Assembly: GCA_021613535.1 (NCBI GenBank)
Contig: CP075494.1
Coordinates: 9,734,001 to 9,798,000 of the forward strand
Direction of reading: 5' to 3'
DNA: 64,000 nucleotides
From: Adineta vaga
Lineage: Eukaryota; Rotifera
Under the pieces are notes generated by a model. It was given only the letters and a program-made list of their open reading frames with translations, had not been told where the DNA came from and made no database searches. This document shows positions 13,562 through 28,351 of the stretch, piece by piece. Position 1 is the stretch's first letter. Each line of letters begins with the position of its first letter. Position numbers and translations under genes: made by a program.

Positions 13562-14832
13562 TTCAATTGTTGATAAATCTAGAAAAGTATTGATTCACTT
13601 TTTCAATTCGAAAAATGACAGAATATAATTACAGATGAATGAGAATCTGCAGAGAATTAATAAGATTAGGAATGATCATATATCAATGAAGAAATTCTAA
13701 TCTGGAACGTATATATTTTAAGTTAGATAGGTTCTACAATAATCCGTCGTTGACAGTCTCAGATATGTGACTCAATTGATTAAATATTAATCGAAATTCA
13801 GAATTTTATAAATAACATGAATTATTTCATGGTTTTTGTCGTCTCATGAGATCAAAAAACCAATCCTTTTATGCTTCAAACAACAAGTAAAACAAGGAAA
13901 TTATTAGGAATCAGTATATAGAATTGAAAATTGATATTTCATATACAGAACTCTTCATAGCATGCCCGGCAAATTTTCAAGATTCATTCTATACGGAAGA
14001 AATATAGAATTTCTTTAACTCATCTCGTTATAACCTATTCCTAAAGGTTTAAAAAAACGAAATTTTACTCATCACAGCTGGTTCATATACCTTTCATTTT
14101 TACATTGGCTATTTTTCTTCCAATGAAAATATTTCATCCAACCTCATTGATCTATCTGCATAGACAATTTATTGTATTTTCCAATTTTGCATTTTATTTA
14201 AATAATTAAGTACGAGAAATCCCTCAAAGATGAAAATCTTTACAAGTACAAATTTTCTACTCGATCAGCATTCATTTTTCAACATTCTCTATTGACGTCA
14301 TTCGCTAGAATTTTTGTACATGTGTTATCATATTGACTTGACTCGTTTGCTGTCTTCTTTCCTCTTCTTGTTCGCTCGCTCGAAGATAACCTATCTTTTT
14401 TTTGTCTGATATAAAAGTAAATAAAATAAATATATGTCAGACTAGATGTTGAAATATTTTATTTATTATGAAAATTCATTAATATTGACAAAGAAAGTAA
14501 TGATTATTTGACATGCGCATATATGAACATTGACGAAGTTCTGTTTCTTTCTTTCTTTCCTTTTTTTTTAGTTTCCAGTGGTTAGATTTCATTTTGGAAA
14601 AGAATAGGAATAATATATTTCAATTATGAATGTGAACAGATGTTTTCGAATACTTTTCATTCGTACGCATTGTTCGATGAATAGTTTAATGACATTCGAT
14701 ATTCTTTTCGTCGTAGTCTATTCAGTAGAAAGAAAGAAAAGAGCGACGAGAGAAAAAACATTCTGTTTACTGTTCTTTTCAGAGAAATTATATTGATTTT
14801 ATATTATTATTTTTTCAGGTATTTCTTTAATC
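13562..14832. other. Divergent promoter region between VPS3 and vigilin
   Basis: VPS3 runs left and vigilin runs right from this stretch, so it probably contains both promoters and the 5' UTRs. No coding sequence is recognised. Immediately before the vigilin ATG is a strong pyrimidine-AG (ATTATTTTTTCAG, ending at 14818). Confidence 0.55.
14805..14818 (+). other. Acceptor-like site upstream of the vigilin ATG
   Basis: TTATTTTTTCAG lies 14 bases before the ATG. It may be the 3' end of a 5' UTR intron or a spliced-leader acceptor. Confidence 0.5.
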
Positions 14833-17800
14833 ATGGCTACGACAGTAACGGATGAGAATTATTTAAGAGATAATGGTCTAGCAGATACAATTGGAATTGT
14901 ATTGGCATCAACATCCGAGAAAAATGACGTTGAAGATATTCCAGATTATAATGAAGCATTTCCTCAATTAAGTTCGGGAAAATTAGACATGAATCGTTCA
15001 AATACATTTTTTTCATCACCATTTTCATCAATATCAATCAATGGAACCAATGGTATGGCAAGTACGACATCATCCGCATATACATCAACAAAATTTGAAG
15101 AAGATCGACGACGTAAAATAGCTATACATGAAAAATCAGCAACAACTAAAATCGTAAGTTGTTTACATAAGTTCGACTTTCAACAACTTCATTTTTATAT
15201 GAATTCATATTTAATGTGCTCCATTAAGCCACAAAATATACAGTTACTTTTCTAAATTAAAAATTTTTGAATCAACAGAATACAAGTCAAGAAGTTCTAA
15301 AAGTTTCTAAATATTAACTGTTTTGTTTTTAATCAGATTGAAATTCCTCCAGAAGAACGTGTTGTGGAAAATTCACGACGTGTTGGTAATCAATCAACAC
15401 GTAACAATGGTGCTAATAATTCATCCAATGCTAATGGACAACCGTTACAGAAACTCTGTATACGTATTCAAAAAGAAACATGTAAAAGATAAAGTCTAAT
15501 TTTCTTAATTCTTGACAATAATGTGTTTTAATTTCTTTTTTTAGCCACAAATATAACATTTTTTTATAAAGAAGAAAATTTAATTGTTACAATTACCGGT
15601 CGACCAGAACAAGTACGTTTTGCACAAGTTCAACTTCTTCGTGAATTACAAAAACCAGTGAAAATGGCTGTGAATATTCCATTAGAATTTCATCGTTACA
15701 TCATTGGTCCACGTGGTGCAACATTAAGATTATTAGAACAAGAGACCTTAACACGTATTGCCGTACCAAAACAAGATAGTCAATCAAATTTAATTTTAGT
15801 ATCAGGTGCAAAAGATAATGTAAAATTATGTGAGCAGAAAATGCTTGAATTATTTCATATTCAAGCAAATAAAGGTTATGAACGTTTAACAATCCCATAT
15901 ATATACCATCCGTGGATACGTTATCAACTTGTCGATGAATTACATCGACAATATAATGTTACAATTGATTTACCACCACCTATTAAACACACAGATGAAG
16001 TATCGATTCGAGGTGAACGAGAACCTGTTGAACAAGCAAAAACAAGAATTATGCAATTCTTTCAAACAATGGTAAAGAGTGTGCCTATTTTTGAGAATAT
16101 GAAATGATGAAAAGAATTTGAAATATTTTAGGAAGGAAAAATTATGACGTTTCCACTTGAAATTCCATGTGAACAACATCGTTTTATATTGGGTAAAAAA
16201 GGAGCAGGCTTAAAAGAAATTTTTGATAAAACAAATGTAGTTGTTCGTATTCCGAATCAAGAAGAAAATTCACCAACAATTCAAGTAATTGGTGAAACGA
16301 ATAGAATTGGTGCTATCACAATGATTTATAAAATGGTAAGATGAAAATTTTCTTTAGAGAACGTTTCGAACTTCTTTTTGCATAGGCAAATGCGTTAACT
16401 GCTGTCCAAATCAATGCGCCACATTGGATGCATAGTGTTGTTAAAGGTGAACGTAGTGGAAATCTAGAAATCATACGAAAATCTCATCCCGAAGTACGAA
16501 TCTACTTCCGTGATGATCATATTGCAGTGGAAGGTCCACCTGAAGATGTTGATCTTGTTCGCAGTCAAATTCAAACTGTTATTGATGATTTACGTAATAC
16601 AAATACAACATTTTTAGAAGTGGAAATTGATCCACAATATTATAAACAATTAATTGGAAAAAATCAGATACATTTAAGTGAAATTCAAGAGCAAACAGGT
16701 TGTGATATCAAATTTCCATTTGATAAAAGTCGTCTTGTGAAATTAATGGGTTCAAAAGAAAGTGTAGATAAAGCACGACAAATTCTACTTGAACGAGTTC
16801 AAAAACTAGTAAGAAAAAAAAACTATTCGAAATGAAGATGAAATTCTATTTCAAACTGTTTTGTTTATCTAGTCAAATGAACGGACAACGGGTGTAAGTA
16901 TTGATCCTCAATACTATCCTCAAATCATTGGTGTTAAAGGTAAAAAATTAGAAGAAGTTCGTTCCAAATTTCATAATATTCAAATTACTTTTCCCGATGC
17001 GAATGGTAAAAGTGATAAAGTTATATTACATGGTGATAAAGATGATGTAGAAAAATGTTCGAAATTTTTACAACAAAAAATCAAAGATTTATATTCAACA
17101 GAAATTGAAATATCAAAACGTTTATATCCTTTATTAATTGGTAAAGGTGGTGGAAATATTCAACGTTTACGTGAACAAATGTCCGACGTTCGCCTTGATA
17201 TTCCTCCACCGGAGGAAACGAAAGATTCATCAATCATTCGTTTAAATGGAAAAAAAACTGATGTTGATAAAGCTCGTAAACTTCTCGAAGAACATATTCA
17301 ACAATTGAATATTTCGTTAGAAAATTCCATCGAACAATATATGACTATTGATTCTAAATGGCATAGTCGTTTCTTTCAAAATAAACGTAAATTATTGAAT
17401 GAATTACAACAAGAATATGGTGAGATGTTAATTAAATTACCTGAAAGAAATACGAAATCTGATCAAGTTTTATTACGTGGACCAAAAGAAACTATTGAAA
17501 AAGTACAAAAAAGTTTAGAACAACTTATTGATACATGGGAAAATACAACGACAAAAGAAATGTCGATTCCACATCGGCATTATGGTTATTTACTTGCACA
17601 AGGTGGGTCATATATTCAGCCATTACAAAAAGAGCACAATGTTCAAATTCAATTTCCTCCTCGACAAGATCCAGCTAAAGGTGATCTCGTACGAATCACA
17701 GGTCGAACTGATGATATTGAAAAGGCCATATTGGCTCTAGAAAAAATGATTCCTTCTGAAGCAACTTTAGATATTCCTTCTGAAGCTCATGGACTATTAC

Positions 17801-19119
17801 TTGGTAAAAATGGTAGTGAATTAGAAAAATTAATGGAACAATATCCCGATGTACAAGTGACATTTCCACCATTACATTCAACATCAAGTTCAATATATCT
17901 ACGAGGTCAAGTTGAACAAGTTGAAGGCTTGAAAAACGAATTACTCGAACGTTATGAAAAATATCAAGCAGATCAACAAGCACGTTCATTTGAATTACGT
18001 TTTACAATTAAACCCGAATATCGATCATTAATTATTGGTCCACGCCGACGAACAATGAATAATTTAATGCAAAAATATGATGTTCATATTCAAATTTCAA
18101 ATAGTCAAACACCAACTCATTCAAATGAAACCAATCAATTACATGATGATCAACAAGAAAATCATTCGCCATCACCTGAATCAACATCGAATGATATCGA
18201 AATCTTAATCATCGGATATGAAAATAAAGCTATAGCTTGTCGAGATGAAATGCTTACATTAATCAAACAATTTGATTCAACGATTACAATGGAAATCGAA
18301 ATTGATCGTCGTATTCATGCACGTATTATTGGTTCAGGTGGACAGAAATTACAACAAATTATGAAAGAATATGGTGTAGAAATTAAATTTCCTCCCAGTA
18401 ATCAAAGTGATAAAGTACATGTCATCGGAACTGATCAAGAAAAAATTGATGCTTGTATCGATCAATTATTAAGCTTAGAAGACGATTTTCTTGAAGATAT
18501 TCCACATCGACAACAATCAGGTGCACAAACACAAGGTGATTTAACATTTGGACAACAATTATTAAATGCTCAACATCAAACTCGACAACAAGAAGTGCCT
18601 TCATCAAATAATCTAACAGTCGCTAAACCGAACAAGAATCATACGAACAAACAAAGACAAGCGCCATTTAAAGTTAAAAATGCACCATGGACAGCATCCG
18701 AACAAAATGGACATGAAAATGGACAAGATACCATGCACAATGGACATAGAAAATCTTCGAAAAGGGCACCAAGCAAAGACGATTTAGGTAAGTTTTTTCA
18801 TTAAATATGTGAAATTTCTTACAAACTGATACGAATATCTTATTTCTAAGTTCACATACTGTCTACATAGTTTATCTAAAAGTACATATTTCTCATTTTT
18901 ATGTAGGCTAGAATATGATATTATGAGTATAGGTCATAGTTCTTACTATAGATGTCTTCTAAGGATTAGTATACATGATTTAATATTTTTTATTTAGGTG
19001 AATATCCATCATTCGTCAATGGTCTTAGTTTAATAACCGATGATAATGATTCTCAAGTACATGAAACAACAGTGAATTCAATACCTGTCATTTGGGGTCC
19101 TCCAAAACGACATAAATAA
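14833..19119 (+). CDS. HDLBP: Vigilin (HDLBP), multi-KH RNA-binding protein
   Basis: Seven exons (14833-15153, 15337-15481, 15545-16071, 16132-16335, 16386-16808, 16873-18787, 18998-19119) join in frame to 1,218 residues; human vigilin has 1,268. The protein is a chain of about a dozen or more KH modules, each with an IG/LG-x-x-G-type loop (for example IIGPRGATLR, ILGKKGAGLK, LIGKGGGNIQ, LLGKNGSELE, IIGSGGQKLQ) followed by a VxIxFP-type strand. Some modules are degenerate, such as one with GKNQIHL. The C-terminus ends VIWGPPKRHK, typical of the vigilin tail. Vigilin binds mRNAs at the endoplasmic reticulum and affects translation and mRNA stability. The ATG follows an acceptor-like CAG by 14 bases. 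Confidence 0.96.
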
Positions 19120-19977
19120 GAAACTAAAATGTGCATTACCGTGAAATATCACGTCGAAAAACTGTGATTCTTTTGTTTTGCTTTGTTTTTTCTCTTTTTA
19201 TTTGAACTTATTTACATATTTGTCCGCATTTGCTCAACATGTCTGACGTAAACATATTCTTCATCTGATAAACTTACTTTCATGTGTCCTACTTTCTCAC
19301 TCACATATATATATATATATATATTTATTTATTTATTCCTAAACATATTATTCTTATCATAGGGTTTGTTGTGATTTCTATGTTTGTTGCAAGAGAATTA
19401 AAATAAAAACATATATACAACATAGTTAAGGGTGAACTTTTGGTTATCATTATGCAATATGTTCTTTTGTTTTCTCATTTAATGTACATACCCACTTTTT
19501 CTTTCGCATTTGCATTCTTCACAAACTCTTAGTTTCAACCTTATCAGTCTTTGTTATTTTCTTCTATTTATTTGGGGATATTTCTTTTTTTTGTTGAATT
19601 GTTTATGTATGTGTCATCTTTTGCGAACTGAAAATGATCAGATGTATGGTATGGTAACCTTGATTTGATAGTTTGACGAACAATACTGTCATTCTGTTTG
19701 ATTCATTTTGGTTACGCTTTTTTTCTTTTTTGAAAACAAGATTGTTTTGTTATGAAAATTATTGTTTTGTTTTTCGCAGATTTCTGCTCACTCTTTTATC
19801 TCGTTATTTCAGTTCATTTTCTTTTCTTCAGAAATAAACAAGAAACTTATATAAATGGTTATTGAAAAATCTATCAAGTAATTTCATCATCATTTCAATA
19901 TTTACTATATAACAAAAAGGAAAAATAGATCTACATCACATAATGAATTTTTCAAAGTATCACAGTAGAAAAAGAAA
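19120..19977. other. Convergent 3' region between vigilin and POLE
   Basis: Both flanking genes end here. The stretch is T-rich, carries an AT microsatellite near 19304-19323 and several AATAAA-like signals (for example near 19397 and 19833). It is best read as the vigilin 3' UTR with little or no spacer. No coding content. Confidence 0.6.
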
Positions 19978-22900
19978 TCAATGATTCCAATGATTTAATT
20001 GTTTGAGAAATTGAATTTGTTGAAGAAGTGCTGTCATTTGATGTTTCGATGCAATTTGTGACAAGATTATACATGTATCATATAAAAGTTTTGATGTATG
20101 CAAATTTTGATATAATTCACCACAATCGCAATAGATTTTATAGTTAACATTTCGAACAAAATGACATTTAGGACAAATTGCATCTTGGAGAACATTTTCT
20201 AAAAGTAACGTTTGTAAATGATTTAATAGATATTGTTCAATAGCTGTTTGATCATATGTTGTATGACATTGATTACATGTATATTGATATTGTCGTTGTT
20301 GATCATCATTATCATTTGTTGAATCTTTCTCAATTGTTGAATTGATTTCACGATATAAATCAATGTCACGATAATGATTACAATTTGAACAAACAAGTTG
20401 TGGAATAACAAATGAAGTTAAAGATGAGAGATTTGTTGTTGTTATTTGAGAATATCTAAATAAGAAAAAAAACGATCAAACAGAAATATGGCTTGAATCT
20501 TGATCAATACTAAATCACGAAGAAAACTTACTCGCTAAGTTTAAGTAATTTCAATAAATCTCGTCGAAGATTTAGAACATCATCATGCATATCATATAAA
20601 AGAAAGAGTAAACAACAAACAGCTTTAACAAATTCTAATGATGGACTTGAACTTAATAATGATGTTGGTAATGTTGGGTCAAAATCACTTTTCGTTAATT
20701 TTCTTTCGATTTGATTTGTTACAGACATTAATTGTTGATAAAGTTCATCGGTAAATAAACCACGACAGTATTCTAAAACTTTGGGTGGTAAATTTGTTTG
20801 TGTAATCGATGTTGCATCTTTATATTCATCACGAAGTCGATCATAGATTGAACGAGCAAATCCAATCCTTAATTAAAAAAAATCAAAATAATGCTTAGAT
20901 TAGGGTGTATAACTTACATGATAGTTTCAAAATAATCTTGAACAACTCGTGGTAGATATACAATCATATTCCAATCGAAAACTGTTTCTTCTTCATCATC
21001 ATTATCAATATTATCATCAATTTGTCCTTTTGCATTTGACCAAATTCGAAATCCACAATAATTTTTATCATCAAACCACCATAAACAATGATAAATGGAT
21101 TTTAATTCTAAACATATTGTCGAAGTTAAATCTTTCAATTGGAGATGTTCAAGAATAACTTTAATGTATAAACGTGTATCAACAAGTGACCAACGTTTTG
21201 TTGCAAGAATAATCTTATTTAAATTTCCGTAAATTGTTGTACTACCAATACGTTGTAATTCAACTAATAATTGTACACTAAAAAGATGAAAAAAGGAAAT
21301 AGAAGAGTAAGAAGAAAGTTTTATTAAATCATGATTTACAGTAATTTTCTCATAAAAACTTGAATTGTACGTTTAAGTGCTGGTTCATATAGAAGACTTT
21401 TTGTTGATTGTAACCAACGATAAAAATGATTCAATTGCATATCAGCAAAGATATTCGTATAAGAATGAACATCTTGTAACCAAATTTGAACCATTTGTCG
21501 AAGAAGACGTAATGCTGGTAAACATTGAGAAGTTTCGTCATATGCTGTCAACGAAGTATTACTAATGGATGGAACTACACCAGGTCCACCTAATGGATTT
21601 TGTACAGTTGTACCAAAACCTAAATGAAAATTGTCAATGAAATTCATTGTATTTATGTTCGTTCTAAACTTTCGTTTCGAAGTCGTATGTAGTAGAATAT
21701 ATGATTGATTTTTAGATATTTACCTAAATCAAAATTTGATCCTTCAGCTTCATGAATTTTCTGAAAATTTAATACAGCACAAATAGCTAAACCAACAAGT
21801 TCAAATTCGATACAAGAAGTTGGATAAAATCCTGAATGATTGATTTCAAATGGATGATTTTGTTTATTTGTTTGTATTCCTTCATTATCATTTTTAAAAA
21901 TATTATCTTCATTTTGAATATCATTCTTATTACTATTGACATCAGCTGTTAATAACATTCGATAATCATCTTGTTCTTTTCCACCTAGATCAGGTTGATC
22001 CGTGAATGAACACCATAATAAATGATTATGTTTAACTAAATGTCGAGCATAGAAGAGATCACATGCAAATAAACATGGATCATCGGGAAAATTTCCTAAT
22101 GGAACATGAAGATATCGACATTGTTCAAGCATGTTCACAAGAATTATATTTGCATTTGCATAATGTTGTAAAGCATGACGAGCTGCTGTCCGTTGCCAAT
22201 CTAGACCTTTGTATAAATTGGGTTTATCTTTGATTGTTAATGTTATTTTTGGATAATCAGCTAATGATGATAATATAGATGTTTGCAGATCAGAGAGAGG
22301 AATATTCGATTGAATAGCTAAATAAATTGGCAAGGCACGAGTTGCCATATCATTTTCACGTACTAAGCAAACGGAAAAAGTAAAGAGTGATTTATAATCG
22401 AATGATTTGAAATCGATCTACTTACGATTAGCAATAATTTTATTAAATCGTTTCCAAATATTTTGTAAATCCGTATCAACTTTCACTTCAAATTGATGTT
22501 CATTAATTGGTAATAAATTCGTATCAATACCTTTCTGTAATCGTTTTTCACATTCATTCTTTAATAATTTATTCAAATTTGGCATATGATTTTCTCTCAC
22601 ATCATCTAATATTCCAATAAATACTCGACAAATCTTCGGAATAAACAATGCAATAAATAATTTGCCATTATCCTGATGAATATATAGATAAATACATTGT
22701 AAACTACCTGGTTGTAAATAACTTTGTTCGGATAATGATAAAAATTCTAATTCATCAAATTCATATAAATTTGAAAGAAGATTTGTTCGACAATGTTCTT
22801 TTCGTAAGGAACATATGCAACCAAGTGTAAGTAAAAGACGAAATTCTAATGGAACATTCATTTCATAAACACCTTCGATATCTGGATTACTTAAATCAGT

Positions 22901-25900
22901 CATAATATCTGTATAATAATCTCGAAAATGACTTTCATCTAAACGATATTCATATAAATGATATGCTTGAGAACAACGTGGTAATAAACGAGTGACTTTA
23001 TGTGAACAATCTTTAATCGCACGTTCATAGCCAGTTGATCGTTGAGTTTGATGCGATAAATGTTCAATTGATGTTCGATAATTGACATAGAATATTCGTG
23101 GAACTTTGATTTTAATTTGAACTAATTCTTGTTCAACTAAACACCATGCTTTGAATAAACCAGGTTGATCAGTTAATTCATAGGAAACAATTTGCCATGG
23201 ACGAGTATGTAAATGTTCAGCTGCTCGACGAATATATGTATCAATTTTTCCTGTTGTGGAAGATTTTGGTTTTGTTGAAGTTTGAATATTATTTTCGGAA
23301 TTTGTTGTAGATGATTGTTCTCGTTGAATTTCCCATTTTCGTTTTTGATAATTCAACCATTTGATATGTTGACTTGTCGTTTGACCAAATGTTGGTGGTG
23401 GACCAAGAACAATTCTCCATTGTCGTGTTACGGTTTTATCATTTAATTCATCACGTTTACGTTTTCGAACAAATTTTGTTGATGATCCGGATGTTACTGT
23501 TTTCTTTTGGCCAGCAAGATCTTCGATATCATTTGCTAATTGTTGTTCAATATGTGTCTGTTTATCGACAGAACTGAAGACATCAGTAATACGTTTTTGT
23601 TTGTATAAACTATTTTTTTCGACTAAACGTTTATGTAACCACTCGGGATGTGGAACACGTACAACAGGATTACGAATATTTTGTAAAGCAGCTGGAATTG
23701 TGATGATTTTTTGAATACAACTATTAAAACGCTCAATGTAATAATTCCAATCAAGAATTTCTCGAATATCGAGATTATCAACACTTGATAAACGTAACCA
23801 TTTACGTAAATAATGATTACGAATAGATTGTTCAGATTGAAAGATAGCTAATGGAATAGCACGTTCAGTAACAGGTGCATCACGTGGAACATTTGCAATA
23901 ACAAATCGACAACAAAGACCTTTATCTTTAATAACATCTTCGCCAAGAAATTCGGCAAGTCTAAAATTTAAAACTTCGAATTCGAATATCTAAGAAATTC
24001 ATATATTTACCTTTTAGCTGTTGAAATTGACGTTGACTTTTGTTCACCATAATCGGATAACATTCTTGACATTGTTCTTCTTTCTGAAATTAATTCAAAT
24101 AATTCTTTGTCTGTTATATCTTTGGCACGTGAATATAACATATCAAGCCAATAATCTGCAATTGTTGCGACATGATTATAACATTCTTCTAATGTTGTTC
24201 CTTTCAAGAATGCATCAAAAACACTGGCTTGAAAGATTTTAATCAATTGTAATTCACCATTACGTTTAACTTCAAAACCTTTCAATTCAGCAATTGAACC
24301 ATCCATATTAAAGACACAATAACGTTTTTTGATACGTTTTCCTTCCTCTTTCGATGCAGGTAAAATCATTGCTAGATAAGGACCATCAATTTCGAAAAAA
24401 ATTGAATTTTCTGAACGAATTTCATATGCATGTTTTTCTTTATCGGTTAATTCATGATATTGATCATTGGTATAATGATCTTTTATAAGTAAATTTAACA
24501 AACTACATGGATATGAGATAACAACTTTTGGACGTGATGGATCACGTGTAATTAATTCATAGTTTTCAGGAAATGTTGCAGGTAATACACACCATATACC
24601 GTCCTAAGTCAAAAAAATGAAGTTCATAGTCTTATGAATAGTCGGCAAACACTTACAGTATCAAGTTCTAAAGGTCGTCCAATTTGTTCAATAAGTTCTC
24701 GAGTACGTTTGATAATAGTTGAACCAGTTGTACATACAATACCACCCATTTCCATTCGATGCCATCGTGCACCTAATTATACAAAAAAGAAAAATCCAGA
24801 ATGAATCGTCTCACGACGCCATGTACACACCTCGTCGCATGACATAACCATAAAATGAATTGAGAATACATTTATGTGCTAATTGTAATGAATCCTAAAT
24901 ATCAAACAATCAATGAAAAAACCATAGAATTCGAATGTTATGCTGTATAACGTACATAAATAACAATTAGATTATTGCATCGTTTTACTTCACTAAGTTC
25001 ATCTTTTTTCATTGCATTCGTTAAGTTTTTCTTCCATTTTTTATGTAAACCTTTATATTCATAACGTCGATCACGAAATGCTCGTACAGTGTCCACATAG
25101 AAAGAATTTTCACATTGACATACAGTTGTTTCTCGAGTTTCTTCCCGTGTATGATTCACTTTTTTATATGCTTTACGACAATAATCAGCTAAACGTTTAC
25201 GTTCAATTGATATTTGACTTTCCGCTGGTAATTCATGAAATGATAAAGTATTATTTGCTAAAAGAGAAAGAAATAATTTCGATGAGAACCAGCTATTCTA
25301 TGCATGACTTACTAGGATTTGGTCCTTTCTTTGATCCATCCATAAATGTTTTCTTTTCAAGCGCTTGTCCATTAAATTGAAAACGTTCATTTTCAAGTTG
25401 TAATTGTATTCGTTGTAATTCATTGCGTGTTGCTGGTACGTACGTTCCACGCCAAATCCAATCCATTTTTCTTTGACAACGTGCATTCGGACGATTTAAA
25501 TCACATTGAGCACATATAGTTGAATTAACAATAGCTGATGGTTGTAAACGATTTGTTAGAATGATATTGGGATACATAGCACCGACATCTAAATGATAGA
25601 TATTGGGATTTTCTAGACGATTCGGAACGTTTTTCAAATGTTGTAATCGTTGAAGTATATCTTCTTTTATTTCAGAAAGATTTTCTATGGAATCCATCGA
25701 TAATTTTTCTTCTATCTCAATTGATTGTTGCAGTGTACGATCGATATTATCAATTAGATATTGAATTGTTTCACTAGAATATATCTTTCGTTAAGCAAAT
25801 ATCAGATATAGAATAACTAGGAAAACATACGGTACGATCTTAAATCGGCATGGTATATCACTACGAAAAACACCTGATTCAAGTGCTTCAACACTTGCAC

Positions 25901-27774
25901 CGACGTACGTTTCTGATATAAGTAAATGACCATCATTAGTATATTTATACTGTTCATCTTCATGTTTATTTGGAAAGATAACATTCGCCATAAAAGCTTG
26001 TACCATCAATAATGTTTCACACAATGTTCCCGAACCTTAAGATAATAAACGATAGAGAAATTAAAATGAAAACTATATTTCATTTTTACCTTTTCGTAGT
26101 ACTTCATCGGGTCTCATTGGAATGATTGTTCCCAAAGCAAAAATGAATGTATGAACATATTTCATATATAAATAATATGTTGCTACTGCATCTGATACTG
26201 AATAATTAGATAATGTTTGTGGTTGTTCAACTGCTAAACGACACATATCTTCAGGATCGATTTCAATTGGATTATAACGTAATTTCGCTTTTGTTACTGC
26301 TTTTAAACCATGACTACCGACTGGAAGATAACTGTCACGTTTTACCCATTTAATACAATCCATATGTATACATGGCCGTGAAAGATAACTATCTTGTGAA
26401 TCCTTTCGAAAGCCAATTTCATTAAACATATTTAAACCATAGAATTGCGCACGTTGTTCAACAAATGGCATATCGAAAGAATCACCATTATAAGTTACTA
26501 TTATATGTGGTTTAACATCGACAATATGATTGAAAAATCGTTTAAGTAATTCGAATTCATTGGATTCATTAAAAACATGAAAATGACCGGGATATTCTTT
26601 TTTTGGCGTATATTCAAAATCATCAATATCTTGCGAGATGATTTCACGATTGATAATTAAATAACCTTGTGTATCAATCATATAGGAGATCATCATAATC
26701 TAAAGAGAAGAATTTTTAATAACAAAAAAAAAACTGACGAATCTATTTTGAAAGAAGTACTTGATCGGATACAGCTGTTGGAAATTTTAATGGCATTTTT
26801 GTACATTCAATATCAAATGCAAGAACAATTGGTTCAGGTTGTTCAATTAAATCAGGTTTTAATACCAGTTGATTTTGTGATCCACTACTTACTTGACCAA
26901 GCACACCATACCTGTTCAAATACAAACAAGAATTCTTTTTCAATGATTTATTTCGATAATTAATACGAACCAAAGACCAATATTGATTTTTAAATCAGTG
27001 CAAACTCGAATATGATATGGTACATCAAATTCTCGTAATTCAATAATTCCATCAATTTGTTTTTCAGCAACATTTGCATTTGAAAGACCATTGACAATTA
27101 AATCACTTCCGCGAGAATTCGATGATGTTGCTCGTGTTAGAACAGCTAATTCAGGACGAGATTCTTGTTCTTTTTTACGTTCAGTATTACGTTTAACAAT
27201 AGGTTGTAATTCTTTACGTGCTTTGATTAAATCATCAATATCATGAAAACGAAGACGAATTAAAGTACGTTTTATCCCAGCAAGATGATTTGGAAGATCT
27301 AAACATCAAGAATATCATTATTCTCTTACTTTAATATTTATAAACTTTGTCTTTACCTAGATCTTCTTTCGCAACAAGATCACATGATAAACAACGATTA
27401 TGATAACGTTTTGATAAATATGCAAGAACATCATTTTCTCTTCCAAGTTTAGTTCCCACATAGAAATAAGGTGGATAGACAATGGAAATTTTAAATCGAT
27501 CACCAACTTCTCCAATAAAATAAAGATCAAGTGCGGAAACAAATCTTCGACGCTCTTCATCAAAAATTTCACATGGTTGGAGATTATACAGCCAACCAAT
27601 GCGTTCTTCGAATCCAGTATAACGTAGACAACCATATAATTGATCAATACGATCTGATTGATTTAAGCGTTCGAAACGTTTTTCAAGTGAAAGACCAAGA
27701 CCAGCTGATGCAACAATATCTTCATTAAAATCATCCGTATTACCAACATTTTCTTCAAATTCATCTTCATCCAT
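19978..27774 (-). CDS. POLE: DNA polymerase epsilon catalytic subunit
   Basis: Leading-strand replicative polymerase with proofreading exonuclease, split into many exons. Exonuclease motifs: Exo [14 protein letters not shown] near 26830, Exo [14 protein letters not shown] near 26490, Exo [16 protein letters not shown] near 26190; the acidic residues are present. Polymerase motif A is [11 protein letters not shown] near 25590. Motif C DTDGIW straddles the intron at 24604-24658. [10 protein letters not shown] and [18 protein letters not shown] follow as in human POLE. The inactive C-terminal half is present, ending in two cysteine pairs modules (CSNC..CNQC near 20270-20395; CPKC..CDCG near 20105-20185) for subunit binding and metal or Fe-S coordination. 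The start is the ATG at 27774; an upstream continuation begins only with TTG and contains TTTTTTCAG, an acceptor-like site 10 bases before the ATG. Confidence 0.97.
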
Positions 27775-28351
27775 TCTTTTTCTTCTGAAAAAATTCAACT
27801 AGATAGTGAAATCGAGTATAAGTAACGAAATCATTTATTAGAACTTGTAAAGTTTCAACAGGGGTGTTCAAAGCTAAAAATTTGATGGGTATTTTCACAT
27901 ATCATCTGTATTTGATGACTTCTCAGTCACCGATCAATCGATCAATCGATTTACGAAGATAGGTAGAAAGCTATCAGTGTCTTTTCAGTTAGTTATAGAC
28001 AATTCAGATTATACTATAGATAATGATGAGCATGTTGTCTATTGTCGGATTTTTTTCTCTTCAGATGAACAAAGAACCGCTATAATATTTGAAAGAGTAT
28101 TCATCAGCCAATGAAAAACAAGCGCTACTATCGCAAAGATTTATATTTATCAAAATAGTCCATTAATTATTATTTTATATACTTTATTCCAATAAAAAAA
28201 AGATAAATTTGGGAAAAAAAGATTTGAAATTAATTCATTGGTCAATCGAATATTTTGAAACGAAACAATGAAATTTTTTATTTCATATCACAGTAACCTA
28301 CGTAAACATACATTTTCATATTCATTCATATTCTCATTCTCAACCGTAATC
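27775..28351. other. Divergent promoter region between POLE and HP1
   Basis: About 577 bases separate the two start codons of head-to-head genes, so the promoters probably overlap or share elements. An in-frame upstream ATG at 28268 would lengthen HP1 by 28 hydrophobic/aromatic residues; HP1 proteins do not have such an extension, so it is more likely 5' UTR. Confidence 0.5.

Noticed and set aside
27775-27798. N-terminal extension of POLE
   Set aside because: It opens with TTG and contains an acceptor-like CAG; the ATG at 27774 fits better.
28268-28351. In-frame N-terminal extension of HP1 from an upstream ATG
   Set aside because: The extension is hydrophobic/aromatic and unlike any HP1 N-terminus; the family start is the ATG at 28352.
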